From contig NZ_CDCE01000036.1 in the NCBI RefSeq assembly GCF_000819805.1, positions 1-36,821 of the forward strand: a DNA stretch of 36,821 nucleotides, given 5' to 3'. Under the pieces are notes generated by a model that worked only from the letters and a program-made list of their open reading frames with translations, did not search any database and was not told the DNA's origin. The position numbers and the translations under genes are program-made. This DNA comes from Aeromonas diversa CDC 2478-85 (GTDB lineage: Bacteria; Pseudomonadota; Gammaproteobacteria; Enterobacterales; Aeromonadaceae). Positions 19,523 through 27,916 of the stretch are shown piece by piece. Position 1 is the first letter of the stretch. Each line of letters begins with the position of its first letter.

Positions 19523-20149
19523 ATGTTCTTGAGTGTGATGATAGTGGCGTCCGGCTGGTGGCATATACGTTCTGCCTATGAAGGAAGCCAGCGGCAATTT
19601 TATCTCAGCAAGCCACTGACCATGGTGCTTATCATCGCACTGGCCTTCGGTTACCGAGGGCTGGATCAGGATGGTTCACATGCCTGGATCTTACTCGGGC
19701 TCATGCTTTCGCTGGCCGGAGATATCTTGCTGATGTGGCCCAAGGAGCGCTTCATTCATGGCCTGCTCGCCTTCTTGGTGGCGCATCTCTGCTATATCGT
19801 CGGATTTGCTCAGGGACCTCTGGTTCTCAAGTTGGTAGACGGGTTGCTGCTATTGGCCGTTGGCGGGATGATTTTTGGTATTCTCTGGCCGGGTCTGGCG
19901 GGTATGCGCCTGCCGGTATTGATCTATATGCTGACCATCATTGGGATGGCCTGGGTTGCCGCCGGCGCCTGGCATGCCTCTCTGACGGCCGGCAGTGCGG
20001 CGGCACTGGCGGGGGCCCTCCTGTTTCTCTTCTCGGATAGCATGCTGGCGTTGGATCGTTTTTACCGCCCCTTTCCTCAGGCAACGGCGCTCATCATGAG
20101 CAGCTATTATGCCGCCCAGTTTCTGATAGCGGCCTCCATGGCCGGTTGA
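19523..20149 (+). CDS. yhhN: YhhN/TMEM86-family membrane protein
   Basis: A 208-residue inner-membrane protein with about eight hydrophobic segments. It has the same length as E. coli YhhN and aligns from the first residues (MFLSVMIVASGWW, then SAYEG, KPLTM). Family features include SLAGDILLM, the Asp in FSDSMLALD and YYAAQFLIA near the end. Eukaryotic relatives (TMEM86) are lysoplasmalogenases, but the bacterial function is not established. I chose the ATG at 19523 with CAGGAG at 19508-19513; in-frame starts at 19469 (TTG) and 19493 would add residues absent from YhhN and have weaker sites. Confidence 0.82.
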   Translation: MFLSVMIVASGWWHIRSAYEGSQRQFYLSKPLTMVLIIALAFGYRGLDQDGSHAWILLGLMLSLAGDILLMWPKERFIHGLLAFLVAHLCYIVGFAQGPLVLKLVDGLLLLAVGGMIFGILWPGLAGMRLPVLIYMLTIIGMAWVAAGAWHASLTAGSAAALAGALLFLFSDSMLALDRFYRPFPQATALIMSSYYAAQFLIAASMAG

Positions 20150-20155
20150 AATGAA

Positions 20156-20177
20156 AGGGCCTCCATGCGGAGGCCCT
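20156..20177. terminator. Hairpin between yhhN and plsB, probably terminating both
   Basis: AGGGCCTCC pairs perfectly with GGAGGCCCT over 9 bp around an ATGC loop. On the minus strand it is followed by TTCATTTC, so it can end plsB; on the plus strand the T content (GAATTCAATT) is poor. Confidence 0.65.
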
Positions 20178-20181
20178 GAAT

Positions 20182-22608
20182 TCAATTGCTGGGGCAGCAG
20201 GCGCGAATGGTGCGCTGTACCTTGCTGCTCAGCAGGGGGAGCACATTGTCGGCCAGCGCCTGGAAGCGCCCCAGATCAGGCTTGCAGGAGGGGTCCAGAT
20301 ACCCTTCGCTGCGGAAGGTATGGATCAGGGTGGTAAAGAGCTTCTGGTCGAAAAACTCGGGGGCATTGATACCGTGCAGTGTCCCCATGCGTTCGGCCAT
20401 CATCATGGCATCGGCCTCCAGCTGCTCGGCCTCGATAGAGGGTTGCTCCAGCAGTCGGGTGAGGACGATGGCGTAGCGTTGCAGCGTCTCTTGAATGCTC
20501 TCGGCGAGCAGCAACAGACGCATCTGGTTACCGGGGTTGACCCAGAATCCGCCATCTCGCTCCGTGATCAGCTGCTGCGCGGCAAAGGCGCGCAGCAGGT
20601 TATCGATGAGCTCCGGCAACGCCTGCTCCTCAAAGTGGAGGAACAGCTCGTTTTTGAGCAGAGGATAGATATCCACACAACGGCCGATGAGCTCACTACG
20701 ACCAATGCCTTCGCACCGCTCGATCAGTGCCGCGACCAGGGAGGGCAGGGCCAGCAGATGGAGCACATTATTGCGATAGTAGGTGAGCAGAATCGCCTGA
20801 TAACGATCCAGGCTGATGATTTGGCCCAACCTGTCTTCAGTCACCTGTAGCTTGTTGAGCTCCAGAGCCTGATCCAACAGCTCGGCGGCGCTGCTCTGCG
20901 GGATAGTGTTATAGGGACCGTAGGGTACTTCGCGCAGCAGGGTCAGATAGGTCGTGATCTGTGCCTCGAGTTCATCCCGGGTCAGCGCGTGGCGCTCGGA
21001 TGCCAGTAAGGCCACGGCGCTCAGCGTGAGCCCGTTGACTGCCGCAGCGGCATTGATACGGGTCATCAGCAAGTCGGCCAACTGGTTGACGGTGGGTGAC
21101 ATCCACTCGGGGCGCTCTTCTTGCCCGATATGCTCACGCCACTCGGGGACGTGCTCGCTGAGGTAGTTGTTGAGGGTCAATGGCTCGCCGAAGTTGACGA
21201 ACCCACGCCCGTAATTGCGCAGCTTCTTCAAGATGCCGAGCACCTGCAAGAAGCTCTCCTTCTCCTTGCGGCTTCCTTGCAGCTCTCTGTGATAGGTGTT
21301 GACCTCCATCACGTGCTCATAACCGAGATAGACGGGCACGAAGGTGAGAGGGCGATCGAGGCCACGCATCATGGCCTGCAGTGTCATCGCCAGCATGCCG
21401 GTCTTGGGTGGCAGCAGGCGACCGGTGCGCGAACGCCCACCCTCGGTAAAGAACTCGACCGAATAGCCCTTGGTAAAGAGCAGGTTCAGGTACTCGCGAA
21501 AGACGGTGCTGTAGAGAGGATTTCCCTTGAAGGTGCGGCGGATGAAGAAGGCGCCACCGCGTCTGAAGAGGGGGCCCGCCGGCCAGAAGTTCAGATTGAT
21601 CCCCGCGGCGATGTGCGGCGGTACCATGCCCTGATGGTAGATAACGTAAGAGAGCAGCAGGTAATCCATGTGGCTGCGGTGGCAGGGCACATAGACGATC
21701 TCGTGGCCCTCTTGGGCCAGCTGTCGCACCTTCTCGGCACCATGCACCGAGAGACCACGATAGAGCTTGTTCCAGAGCCAGCCGAGGAAGCTGTCACCGA
21801 TGCGGATCAAGCGGTAGGAGAAGTCGGAGGCGATCTCATCCATGTAGCCCAGGGCGCGCTTGCGGGCCTTCTCCTCGCTGATGCTGTCACGGCCGGCTTC
21901 TTCACGAATCGCGTCCTGGATCGTGGCGGAGTCGAGCAACTGTTGAAACAGCAAGTGGCGGTTGGGTAGCTTGGGGCCAGTGGCGGCTAGCTGTTGACGG
22001 CCAAAGTGGACCCGTGCCACCCGTGCCAGCTTGTGGGCGATGGCCTGGTCGGTACCGTGTTTGTCCGCCATGTAGCGCAAGGAAACCGGCGGGGAGAACC
22101 GCACCAGGTTCTCGCGTCCCTTCAAGGCCACGATCAACGCCTTTTTCAACATATTGGGAGCCAGGGCGCTGATGATATTGAAGCTTGAAACTTCTTCTTC
22201 CTCGCGCCCCGGAGCCCGTCCCCAGAACAGAGTTACAGGGACCAGTTGGACATCGAGATCGGGGTCTTGCTTGTGCAGATCGAGCAGCTGTTCAAATTCC
22301 TGGAGGAACGGCAGTGGCTTGATGCGGGAGCCAAACAAGGGAGGAGGGCGATCGAGGCAGACATAACGGGGCAGAGGGCGCCCCGCCAACTCCAGCGGCG
22401 TGAAGGGGCCGGGCAAACCCAGGTCCGCACAGCACTGCTGCAGAGTGAGCAGATCCGTGATGGAGCTGGTCTTTAAGGCGAACACTATGGGTCGCGCCGG
22501 ATCCAGCTTGAGCTCTGCGATGGGGTTTTCCGGCAGGCTCTTGTGGTTGACCAGCCAGTTGATCGGCCACTGAAGTGCGGCGCGGGAAATTCTCTGCCCA
22601 AGGGACAT
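20182..22608 (-). CDS. plsB: Glycerol-3-phosphate 1-O-acyltransferase
   Basis: Transfers the acyl group from acyl-CoA or acyl-ACP to sn-glycerol-3-phosphate, the first step of phospholipid synthesis at the inner membrane. The 808 residues match E. coli PlsB (807) throughout. The acyltransferase HX4D motif is H310-RSHM-D315, followed by the EGGRSRTG substrate-binding motif (389-396) and FVPVYLGYEHV. The ATG at 22608 (MSLGQRIS) is preferred because it fits E. coli PlsB; an in-frame Met at 22713 would add 35 unrelated residues and reach into the lexA promoter region. It diverges from lexA with no dgkA between them. Confidence 0.95.
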   Translation of the reverse strand: MSLGQRISRAALQWPINWLVNHKSLPENPIAELKLDPARPIVFALKTSSITDLLTLQQCCADLGLPGPFTPLELAGRPLPRYVCLDRPPPLFGSRIKPLPFLQEFEQLLDLHKQDPDLDVQLVPVTLFWGRAPGREEEEVSSFNIISALAPNMLKKALIVALKGRENLVRFSPPVSLRYMADKHGTDQAIAHKLARVARVHFGRQQLAATGPKLPNRHLLFQQLLDSATIQDAIREEAGRDSISEEKARKRALGYMDEIASDFSYRLIRIGDSFLGWLWNKLYRGLSVHGAEKVRQLAQEGHEIVYVPCHRSHMDYLLLSYVIYHQGMVPPHIAAGINLNFWPAGPLFRRGGAFFIRRTFKGNPLYSTVFREYLNLLFTKGYSVEFFTEGGRSRTGRLLPPKTGMLAMTLQAMMRGLDRPLTFVPVYLGYEHVMEVNTYHRELQGSRKEKESFLQVLGILKKLRNYGRGFVNFGEPLTLNNYLSEHVPEWREHIGQEERPEWMSPTVNQLADLLMTRINAAAAVNGLTLSAVALLASERHALTRDELEAQITTYLTLLREVPYGPYNTIPQSSAAELLDQALELNKLQVTEDRLGQIISLDRYQAILLTYYRNNVLHLLALPSLVAALIERCEGIGRSELIGRCVDIYPLLKNELFLHFEEQALPELIDNLLRAFAAQQLITERDGGFWVNPGNQMRLLLLAESIQETLQRYAIVLTRLLEQPSIEAEQLEADAMMMAERMGTLHGINAPEFFDQKLFTTLIHTFRSEGYLDPSCKPDLGRFQALADNVLPLLSSKVQRTIRACCPSN

Positions 22609-22729
22609 CTGCGTTACTTCTCCTCTGAAAAGGCGGCAGGAGGATAGCAAATCACCCGCGGTTTGTCGCCGAGAGGTACGATGAGTTGCGATCAAGGGAG
22701 CAATGGCGTGCACATAACCCCGGTTTGTC

Positions 22730-22757
22730 TTGCCTTGGCATGCATACTGTATATACT
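22730..22757 (+). promoter_or_regulatory. lexA promoter
   Basis: -35 TTGCCT (22730-22735), 16-base spacer, -10 TATACT (22752-22757). The -10 lies inside the first LexA box, which is how autorepression would work. Confidence 0.65.
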
Positions 22758-22762
22758 GCCAG
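22747..22762. promoter_or_regulatory. LexA box 1
   Basis: CTGTATATACTGCCAG fits CTGT-N8-ACAG except for one position (CCAG). It overlaps the lexA -10. Confidence 0.9.
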
Positions 22763-22766
22763 TGTG

Positions 22767-22782
22767 CTGTATAAAAAGACAG
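22767..22782. promoter_or_regulatory. LexA box 2
   Basis: CTGTATAAAAAGACAG fits CTGT-N8-ACAG perfectly. Its start is 20 bases after that of box 1, and it ends 8 bases before the lexA start codon, reproducing the two-box arrangement of E. coli lexA. Confidence 0.92.
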
Positions 22783-22790
22783 GTGCGATC

Positions 22791-23414
22791 ATGAAACCCC
22801 TTACCCCCAGGCAAGCCCAGGTGCTAGAGCTCATCAAGAGCAACATGAATGAGACCGGCATGCCGCCGACCCGGGCGGAAATTGCCCAGAAGCTTGGCTT
22901 CAAGTCGGCCAACGCGGCCGAGGAACACCTCAAGGCGCTGGCCAAGAAGGGGGTGATCGAGATCATGCCTGGCACTTCCCGTGGTATCCGTTTACTGCTT
23001 GAAGAAGAGCCTGCCAACGACGAGGAAGGGCTGCCTCTGATCGGCAAGGTAGCCGCTGGTGAGCCAATCCTGGCACAGGAACACATCGAGAGTCGTTATC
23101 AGGTCGATCCCTCCCTGTTCCACCCGCGTGCCGATTTCCTACTGCGCGTGCAGGGCATGAGCATGAAAAATATCGGCATCATGGACGGCGACTTACTGGC
23201 GGTGCACAAGACCCAGGAGGCTCGTAACGGTCAGGTGGTCGTGGCGCGGCTGGATGAGGACGTCACGGTCAAGCGCTTCCAACGCAAAGGCGATCAGGTC
23301 TGGTTATTGCCGGAGAATGAGGAGTTGGCACCGATCGAGGTGGATCTCTCGTCTCAGCACCTCTCTATCGAGGGGTTGGCGGTCGGTGTGATTCGTAATG
23401 CCGACTGGATGTGA
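22791..23414 (+). CDS. lexA: SOS regulon repressor LexA
   Basis: Represses SOS genes and self-cleaves when RecA is activated by DNA damage. The 207-residue protein has an N-terminal winged helix ([15 protein letters not shown], then [26 protein letters not shown]) and a C-terminal S24 protease domain. The cleavage site is A89-G90 (VAAGEPI), with catalytic S124 (GMSMKN) and K161 (VTVKRF). The ATG at 22791 fits E. coli LexA exactly. Two LexA boxes precede it, so it should be autoregulated, and a terminator follows. Confidence 0.97.
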   Translation: MKPLTPRQAQVLELIKSNMNETGMPPTRAEIAQKLGFKSANAAEEHLKALAKKGVIEIMPGTSRGIRLLLEEEPANDEEGLPLIGKVAAGEPILAQEHIESRYQVDPSLFHPRADFLLRVQGMSMKNIGIMDGDLLAVHKTQEARNGQVVVARLDEDVTVKRFQRKGDQVWLLPENEELAPIEVDLSSQHLSIEGLAVGVIRNADWM

Positions 23415-23418
23415 TGAT

Positions 23419-23444
23419 ACGGGGCCATGGGCCCCGTTTTCTTT
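23419..23444 (+). terminator. Intrinsic terminator after lexA
   Basis: ACGGGGCC pairs with GGCCCCGT around an ATG loop, followed by TTTCTTT. It lies 4 bases past the lexA stop and should separate lexA from downstream genes, including dinF. Confidence 0.88.
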
Positions 23445-23624
23445 AGTACCACAGTCCTGATTGTTACCAATTTGTTTATGCTTTTCATCTTGTTAGCCGT
23501 GTGAGGTCACATGGCCTCGCCCGATTAACCGGTTTTCGTCTATATCCTTATCAAGAGGCCGAGCAAGGTCCAGCGTCGCCGTAAACGCAGTAACACACCC
23601 CTTTTTGACGGGAGCAGGGAGAGT

Positions 23625-23642
23625 GGCCCGAGGAGCCGGGCC
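23625..23642 (+). other. Hairpin in the leader of the 89-residue gene
   Basis: GGCCCG and CGGGCC form a 6-bp GC stem with an AGGAGC loop, 43 bases before the start at 23685. No T-tract follows. In the rest of 23445-23684 I see only a TATCCT-like hexamer near 23545 and no recognisable operator. Confidence 0.3.
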
Positions 23643-23684
23643 TTGATGTCAGCCGTGCCTGCGGGTTCGGCAAGGAGGACAGGT

Positions 23685-23954
23685 ATGTCTCGCACTCACG
23701 CCCAGATAAGCTCGTTAACCCGTATTACTCGCTTCATCGAAGGTAATTGGTTGACCCGGTTCTACACACTCTGGATTCTGCGCCGGGCTTCTGGCTGGTC
23801 ACTCTGGCTCGGTTGCCCGCGTAGCAGCGTGGTGCGCCTGACGCCCATCTGGCAGCGTCGTCCCTTGGCGAAGGATGAGCGGGCGATAGTGATCCCGATG
23901 GAGGACTGGGTGGCACGTCATCCTGATGCCGTACGCCGTGGGGCGGGTCGTTAA
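23685..23954 (+). CDS. Hypothetical basic protein (89 aa) downstream of lexA
   Basis: I do not recognise this protein. It begins MSRTHAQISSLTRITRFIEG, is strongly basic and rich in Trp and Arg, with a possibly amphipathic N-terminal half and a PMEDWVARHPD segment near the end. AGGACAGG precedes the ATG at 23685; an in-frame ATG at 23643 is possible but less well supported. Its position between lexA and dinF suggested a SulA-like cell-division inhibitor, but I see no SulA motif and no LexA box in front of it. Confidence 0.5.
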   Translation: MSRTHAQISSLTRITRFIEGNWLTRFYTLWILRRASGWSLWLGCPRSSVVRLTPIWQRRPLAKDERAIVIPMEDWVARHPDAVRRGAGR

Positions 23955-24034
23955 GCGATATACCGTTTCGTGTTTCCACCCCGCCACTGGGTTACAATGG
24001 CGCACCTCCTTTCCTAGTATGGTGTGCACCCTCT

Positions 24035-24676
24035 ATGACCAAATGGCGCTCTACTCTGGTCGTTGTCGCCCTGAGCCTGGTAATGGCCGGGGCGCTGCTC
24101 TATCCCACGTTGCGTCAGCCCAGCATGCCCGAGAGTGCAACCTATTTTTCTCCCGCGCGGATGGTCAACGCCTTTAATCTGGTGCGCTCTGACGGTACCC
24201 CCTTCACCCGGGAAGCGCTCCTCGGTCACTGGAGCTTCGTGTTCATCGGTTATACCTTCTGCCCCGATATTTGCCCAACAACCCTATCCGATTTGCGTGG
24301 TATCTACCCCGAGTTGAAGCAAGTAGATGACAGCAGCCAGGTGATCTTTGTCTCGGTGGATCCCCAGCGCGACGATCTGCCGCGACTGACCGGTTATACC
24401 CAGTTTTTCAATCCTGAGTTTGTGGCCGTCAGCGGCACCCAGAGTCAGCTCTTCCCCTTCGTGCGCAACCTCGGCATGGTCTACTCCATCGTCGATGAGC
24501 AGGATGCCAAGAACTATCTGGTGGACCACTCTGCCTCGATCGTGCTCATCAACCCCAAGGGAGAAATCCAGGCGGTATTCAGGCCTGACATGGCCCCAGG
24601 GCAACCGCCGCGCGTCTCTATGGCCAAGATGGCGAGCGATTTTGCGAGGATCCGTTCCCTCGCACTTGCTTCCTGA
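24035..24676 (+). CDS. SCO1/SenC-family copper chaperone
   Basis: A 213-residue thioredoxin-fold protein with an N-terminal membrane anchor or signal (about 7-25), so the domain faces the periplasm. The copper-binding CxxxC is C76-PDI-C80 in TFCPDICPTTL, and the third ligand H165 lies in VDHSAS. Sco proteins deliver copper to the CuA site of cytochrome oxidases or act as thiol-disulfide reductants. No oxidase gene is nearby, so its client is unknown. The stop overlaps the dinF start (TGATG), which implies translational coupling with dinF. Confidence 0.88.
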   Translation: MTKWRSTLVVVALSLVMAGALLYPTLRQPSMPESATYFSPARMVNAFNLVRSDGTPFTREALLGHWSFVFIGYTFCPDICPTTLSDLRGIYPELKQVDDSSQVIFVSVDPQRDDLPRLTGYTQFFNPEFVAVSGTQSQLFPFVRNLGMVYSIVDEQDAKNYLVDHSASIVLINPKGEIQAVFRPDMAPGQPPRVSMAKMASDFARIRSLALAS

Positions 24677-26007
24677 TGACGCTCAGAGGCATGTGGGGTA
24701 GCCAGCGACAGGTGTTGGCGCTGGCACTCCCCATGTTGCTCTCCAATCTAACGGTGCCTCTGCTGGGGCTGGTCGATACCTGGGTCATTGGTCATCTGGA
24801 TAGCCCGACTCTGCTTGGGGGCGTGGCCGTTGGGGCCACCCTGATTAATCTGACCTGGTGGGTACTCGGTTTCTTGCGTATGTCGACCACGGGTCTGACG
24901 GCGCAAGCACTGGGTGCGGATGATGGGCAGGAGATGGAACTGCTGCTGGGCCGAGGGCTGCTCATGGCTTGCCTGCTGGCTCTGGTGCTGCTGCTTGGCA
25001 AGGCGCCTCTGGTCTCGCTTGCGTTGGGCCACAGTGGCGCCTCGGCTCAGGTGCAGCATTATGCGAGCGAGTATCTCGCCATTCGCCTCTGGGGGGCGCC
25101 CGCGGCGCTGAGCAATCTGGTGGTGCTGGGGTGGCTATTGGGGCGCCATGACACCAAGGGGCCCATGTGGCTGCTGATTGCCGGGAATGCCCTCAACATC
25201 GTGCTCGATCTGCTGCTGGTTCAGGGATTGGGATGGCGCGTGGCGGGGGTGGCCACGGCATCACTGCTGGCCGACTACGCCATGCTGTTGCTCGGGCTCT
25301 GGCTGGTGCACAGGCAGGTCCCGTTGCCGCAACTGGGGCAGAGATGGCGGACAGGTCTGTTTGCCTTGGCCCCCTACCGACGGCTGCTGGCCTTGAATCG
25401 GGACATCTTCATTCGCGCATTGTGCCTTCAATGTTGCTTTGCCTTCATGACGTTCCAGGGGGCGCGGCTCGGGGACCTGGTCGTGGCCGCCAATGCCGTG
25501 TTGCTCAACTTCCTGATGCTGCTCTCCTATGGGCTGGATGGCTTCGCCTATGCTGCCGAAGCCATGGTCGGTCGCGCCGTGGGCGCCCGTCGCCGTGACT
25601 GGCTCTGGGTTGCCTTGCGCGACGCCTTCGCTTGGGCGTTGGCCATAGCTCTGCTGGCGACCCTGCTGTTTGCCGTCGGAGGCGAGTGGCTGGTGGCCAG
25701 CATGACCACTATCGAGGCGGTCGTCGAAGAGGCGCGCCGTTATCTCCCCTGGTTGGTGGCCATGCCGCTGCTGTCGGTCTGGTGCTATCTCTTCGACGGT
25801 GTCTTCATCGGGGCGACGCGGGTGCGCGAGATGCGCGACACCATGTTGCTGGCGGTCGTGTTGGGTTATCTGCCGGTTTGGTGGTGGTGGCAGGGGGCCG
25901 GTAACGGGGCCCTCTGGGGAGCGCTGGCCGCCCTGATGGTCGGTCGTGGATTGGGACAGGGGATCTGGCTGTACCGCCTCTGGCACAGCCGGATCCTGGT
26001 CGACTAA
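24676..26007 (+). CDS. dinF: MATE-family efflux transporter DinF
   Basis: A 443-residue multidrug and toxin extrusion (MATE) protein with about twelve membrane segments. Family features include LALPMLLSNLTVPLLGLVDTWVIGHL at the start and GGVAVGATL. E. coli dinF lies directly behind lexA in one SOS operon; here the lexA terminator, a 89-residue unknown gene and a Sco gene come between, so SOS control is doubtful. The start overlaps the Sco stop; an alternative ATG is at 24691. Substrate unknown. It ends inside a perfect inverted repeat shared with trmL. Confidence 0.87.
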   Translation: MTLRGMWGSQRQVLALALPMLLSNLTVPLLGLVDTWVIGHLDSPTLLGGVAVGATLINLTWWVLGFLRMSTTGLTAQALGADDGQEMELLLGRGLLMACLLALVLLLGKAPLVSLALGHSGASAQVQHYASEYLAIRLWGAPAALSNLVVLGWLLGRHDTKGPMWLLIAGNALNIVLDLLLVQGLGWRVAGVATASLLADYAMLLLGLWLVHRQVPLPQLGQRWRTGLFALAPYRRLLALNRDIFIRALCLQCCFAFMTFQGARLGDLVVAANAVLLNFLMLLSYGLDGFAYAAEAMVGRAVGARRRDWLWVALRDAFAWALAIALLATLLFAVGGEWLVASMTTIEAVVEEARRYLPWLVAMPLLSVWCYLFDGVFIGATRVREMRDTMLLAVVLGYLPVWWWWQGAGNGALWGALAALMVGRGLGQGIWLYRLWHSRILVD

Positions 26008-26034
26008 CCGCTGGCTGTTGCCTGGTTAGTCGAC
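25999..26034. repeat. Perfect 11-bp inverted repeat spanning the dinF and trmL stop codons
   Basis: GTCGACTAACC (25999-26009) and GGTTAGTCGAC (26024-26034) are exact reverse complements with a 14-base loop. Each arm holds the last two codons and stop (GTC GAC TAA) of one convergent gene, so both proteins end in Val-Asp. No T-tract is present on either side, so its use as a terminator is uncertain. Confidence 0.75.
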
Positions 26035-26499
26035 GTCGATGGCGCCGGCATAGCCAAACTGCCGCCAGCTCTCATAGATGAAGATGGCCACCGCGTTGGA
26101 GAGGTTGATGCTGCGGCTGTTGGGGCACATCGGGATGCGCAGGCGCTGCTCGGCCGGCAGGCTTTCGATGATTTCGAGTGGCAGTCCACGGCTCTCGGGG
26201 CCAAAGAGCAAGGCGTCACCCGGGGCGAAATGGGCCTCTGAATGACATGCTCTCCCCTTGGTGGTACAGGCGAAAAGACGCGTCGGACGCACGCCTTCCA
26301 GAAAGGCCTGATAAGAGGGCCAGCGCTTCACCTCGGCAAACTCGTGGTAGTCGAGGCCTGCTCGTTTAACCCGCTTGTCATCCCACTCGAAACCGAGCGG
26401 CTCAATCAGGTGCAGCCGGTAGCCCGTGTTGGCGCACAAACGGATGATATTACCCGTGTTGGGCGGGATTTCCGGTTGGTAGAGGACGATATCAAGCAT
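26026..26499 (-). CDS. trmL: tRNA (cytidine(34)-2'-O)-methyltransferase TrmL
   Basis: A SPOUT-family enzyme that 2'-O-methylates the wobble base of tRNA-Leu species. The 157-residue length equals E. coli TrmL (YibK). Conserved motifs: [37 protein letters not shown], and the knotted SAM-binding segment [18 protein letters not shown]. It is on the same strand as cpxRA, 46 bases after the cpxA stop, so it may be read from that transcript. Confidence 0.95.
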   Translation of the reverse strand: MLDIVLYQPEIPPNTGNIIRLCANTGYRLHLIEPLGFEWDDKRVKRAGLDYHEFAEVKRWPSYQAFLEGVRPTRLFACTTKGRACHSEAHFAPGDALLFGPESRGLPLEIIESLPAEQRLRIPMCPNSRSINLSNAVAIFIYESWRQFGYAGAIDVD

Positions 26500-26545
26500 G
26501 ATGGTTCGAGAGTCCGGGTCGACAGAGGGGGCTCAGCATACTCAC

Positions 26546-27916
26546 TCAACCCGGGCTTGGAAAGCAGCAGGCGGCGAGGGGGAGGCGCAGCTCGATAATG
26601 AGGCCGTGTGGCGTGTCATTGCGCGCCTCGATGCGGCCGCCATGGCGCTTGACGGCCTCGGCCGTGATCGCCAAACCCAGCCCTGTGCCTCCGGTCTCGG
26701 CGTTGCGGGCATCATCGACCCGATAGAAAGGCAGAAACAGCTTGTCCAGCAGCGCCTCGGGCACCCCCTCTCCATCATCCCTGATCTGTAACACCCACTC
26801 GTTATCCTCAACTGCCCACGCCATGATGACCCGGTGCGCCGCATATTTGAGCGCATTGCGCAGGGGGTTCTCGATCGCTCTGGCCAACAGCTCAGGCCAT
26901 ACCATCAGCGAGAGCTCGGGCAGAGGTGGGTGCTGCAGCTGCTTACCGCAGGCTCCCGCCTCGAAGAGGGCATCCTCGAGGATCGGGTCCAGCAGTTCGG
27001 CAAGCGGCATGCACTCGGGAGGTTCGTTCTCCTGCTGCACCCGAGAGAGGGTAAGAAGATCATCGATGAGCCTGTCCAGCTTGTGGATTTCTGCGGCGAT
27101 TCGCGTCAGCTCAGAGCTCTCTCCTTGCTTGCGGCGAATGAGTGACTGGGCCAGCTGCATCCTGGTCAGTGGGCTGCGCAGTTCATGCGAGATGTCTGAG
27201 AGCAGGCGTTTTTGTTCCTGAATCATGCTCTTCAATGTCTCAACCATGTGGCTGATGCTGCTGGCCAGGCTACCGACCTCATCACGGCGTTGCAGATGAG
27301 GGATCGTCGTGTCGAGCGCGCCAGCCGCGATGCGCGACACCGCCTTCTGCAGGGCCTGGGTGGGGCGGGTCAGGCGCCATGCCATCAGCAGACAGAGCGG
27401 TGTGCTCACCAGCATGGCGGTGATCAGCACCCTGATGGGATGATCCAGGATCACCATGACCAGAGACTGGCTCTCCAACACCCGGCTCAGATAGACGAGA
27501 TAGGGCTTGCCGTGGTGCACAAAGGCGAAAGGGCCGGCGAGGAGGCGCGACTCGCTGCGTCGCATCATGGGCTGGGCTGGCTCATCGGAGTCGATCATGA
27601 AGCGCATGATGTTCTTGTCCGGCTTGCTGGTGGCCTGGACTATGTCATCGTTGTCCCGGATATAGACATCCTTGATGGTGAGGGGCCCGGTCTGTTTGAG
27701 CATGGCGATCAGATCCAGGTCGCGTGAACGATCGGCCGCCCTGCTCAGCGTGTCGATGACAAACTGCTGTTGTTGCTGCTCTGCCGCCGGCATGGCGGTG
27801 AGGTTGCGGGGATCCAGTGTCGGCAAGATGGTGACGGCGGCGAGCATCAGCAGCAGCATGCCCCAAAACCAGAGAAACAGTCGGGTCGTCAGGCTGTGCA
27901 GGTGCAGGCCGCTCAC
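26546..27916 (-). CDS. cpxA: Envelope-stress sensor histidine kinase CpxA
   Basis: A 456-residue inner-membrane kinase/phosphatase that senses misfolded envelope proteins and phosphorylates CpxR. Layout: TM1 about 13-32, periplasmic sensor about 33-159, TM2 about 160-180, HAMP about 180-233 and the phosphoacceptor H244 in SDISHELRSPLTRMQLA, a segment typical of CpxA. The ATPase domain follows with ENPLRNALKYA, IRDDGEGVP and GGTGLGLAI. Its start overlaps the cpxR stop by 4 bases. The context (cpxR, then divergent fieF) matches the E. coli cpx-fieF region. Confidence 0.9.
   Translation of the reverse strand: MSGLHLHSLTTRLFLWFWGMLLLMLAAVTILPTLDPRNLTAMPAAEQQQQQFVIDTLSRAADRSRDLDLIAMLKQTGPLTIKDVYIRDNDDIVQATSKPDKNIMRFMIDSDEPAQPMMRRSESRLLAGPFAFVHHGKPYLVYLSRVLESQSLVMVILDHPIRVLITAMLVSTPLCLLMAWRLTRPTQALQKAVSRIAAGALDTTIPHLQRRDEVGSLASSISHMVETLKSMIQEQKRLLSDISHELRSPLTRMQLAQSLIRRKQGESSELTRIAAEIHKLDRLIDDLLTLSRVQQENEPPECMPLAELLDPILEDALFEAGACGKQLQHPPLPELSLMVWPELLARAIENPLRNALKYAAHRVIMAWAVEDNEWVLQIRDDGEGVPEALLDKLFLPFYRVDDARNAETGGTGLGLAITAEAVKRHGGRIEARNDTPHGLIIELRLPLAACCFPSPG

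Noticed and set aside
23500..23511. CRP-like site TGTGAGGTCACA after lexA
   Set aside because: The half-sites are separated by 2 bases instead of 6, so CRP could not bind it in the normal way.
23643..23954. SulA-like cell-division inhibitor next to lexA
   Set aside because: No SulA sequence features and no LexA box; position alone is insufficient.
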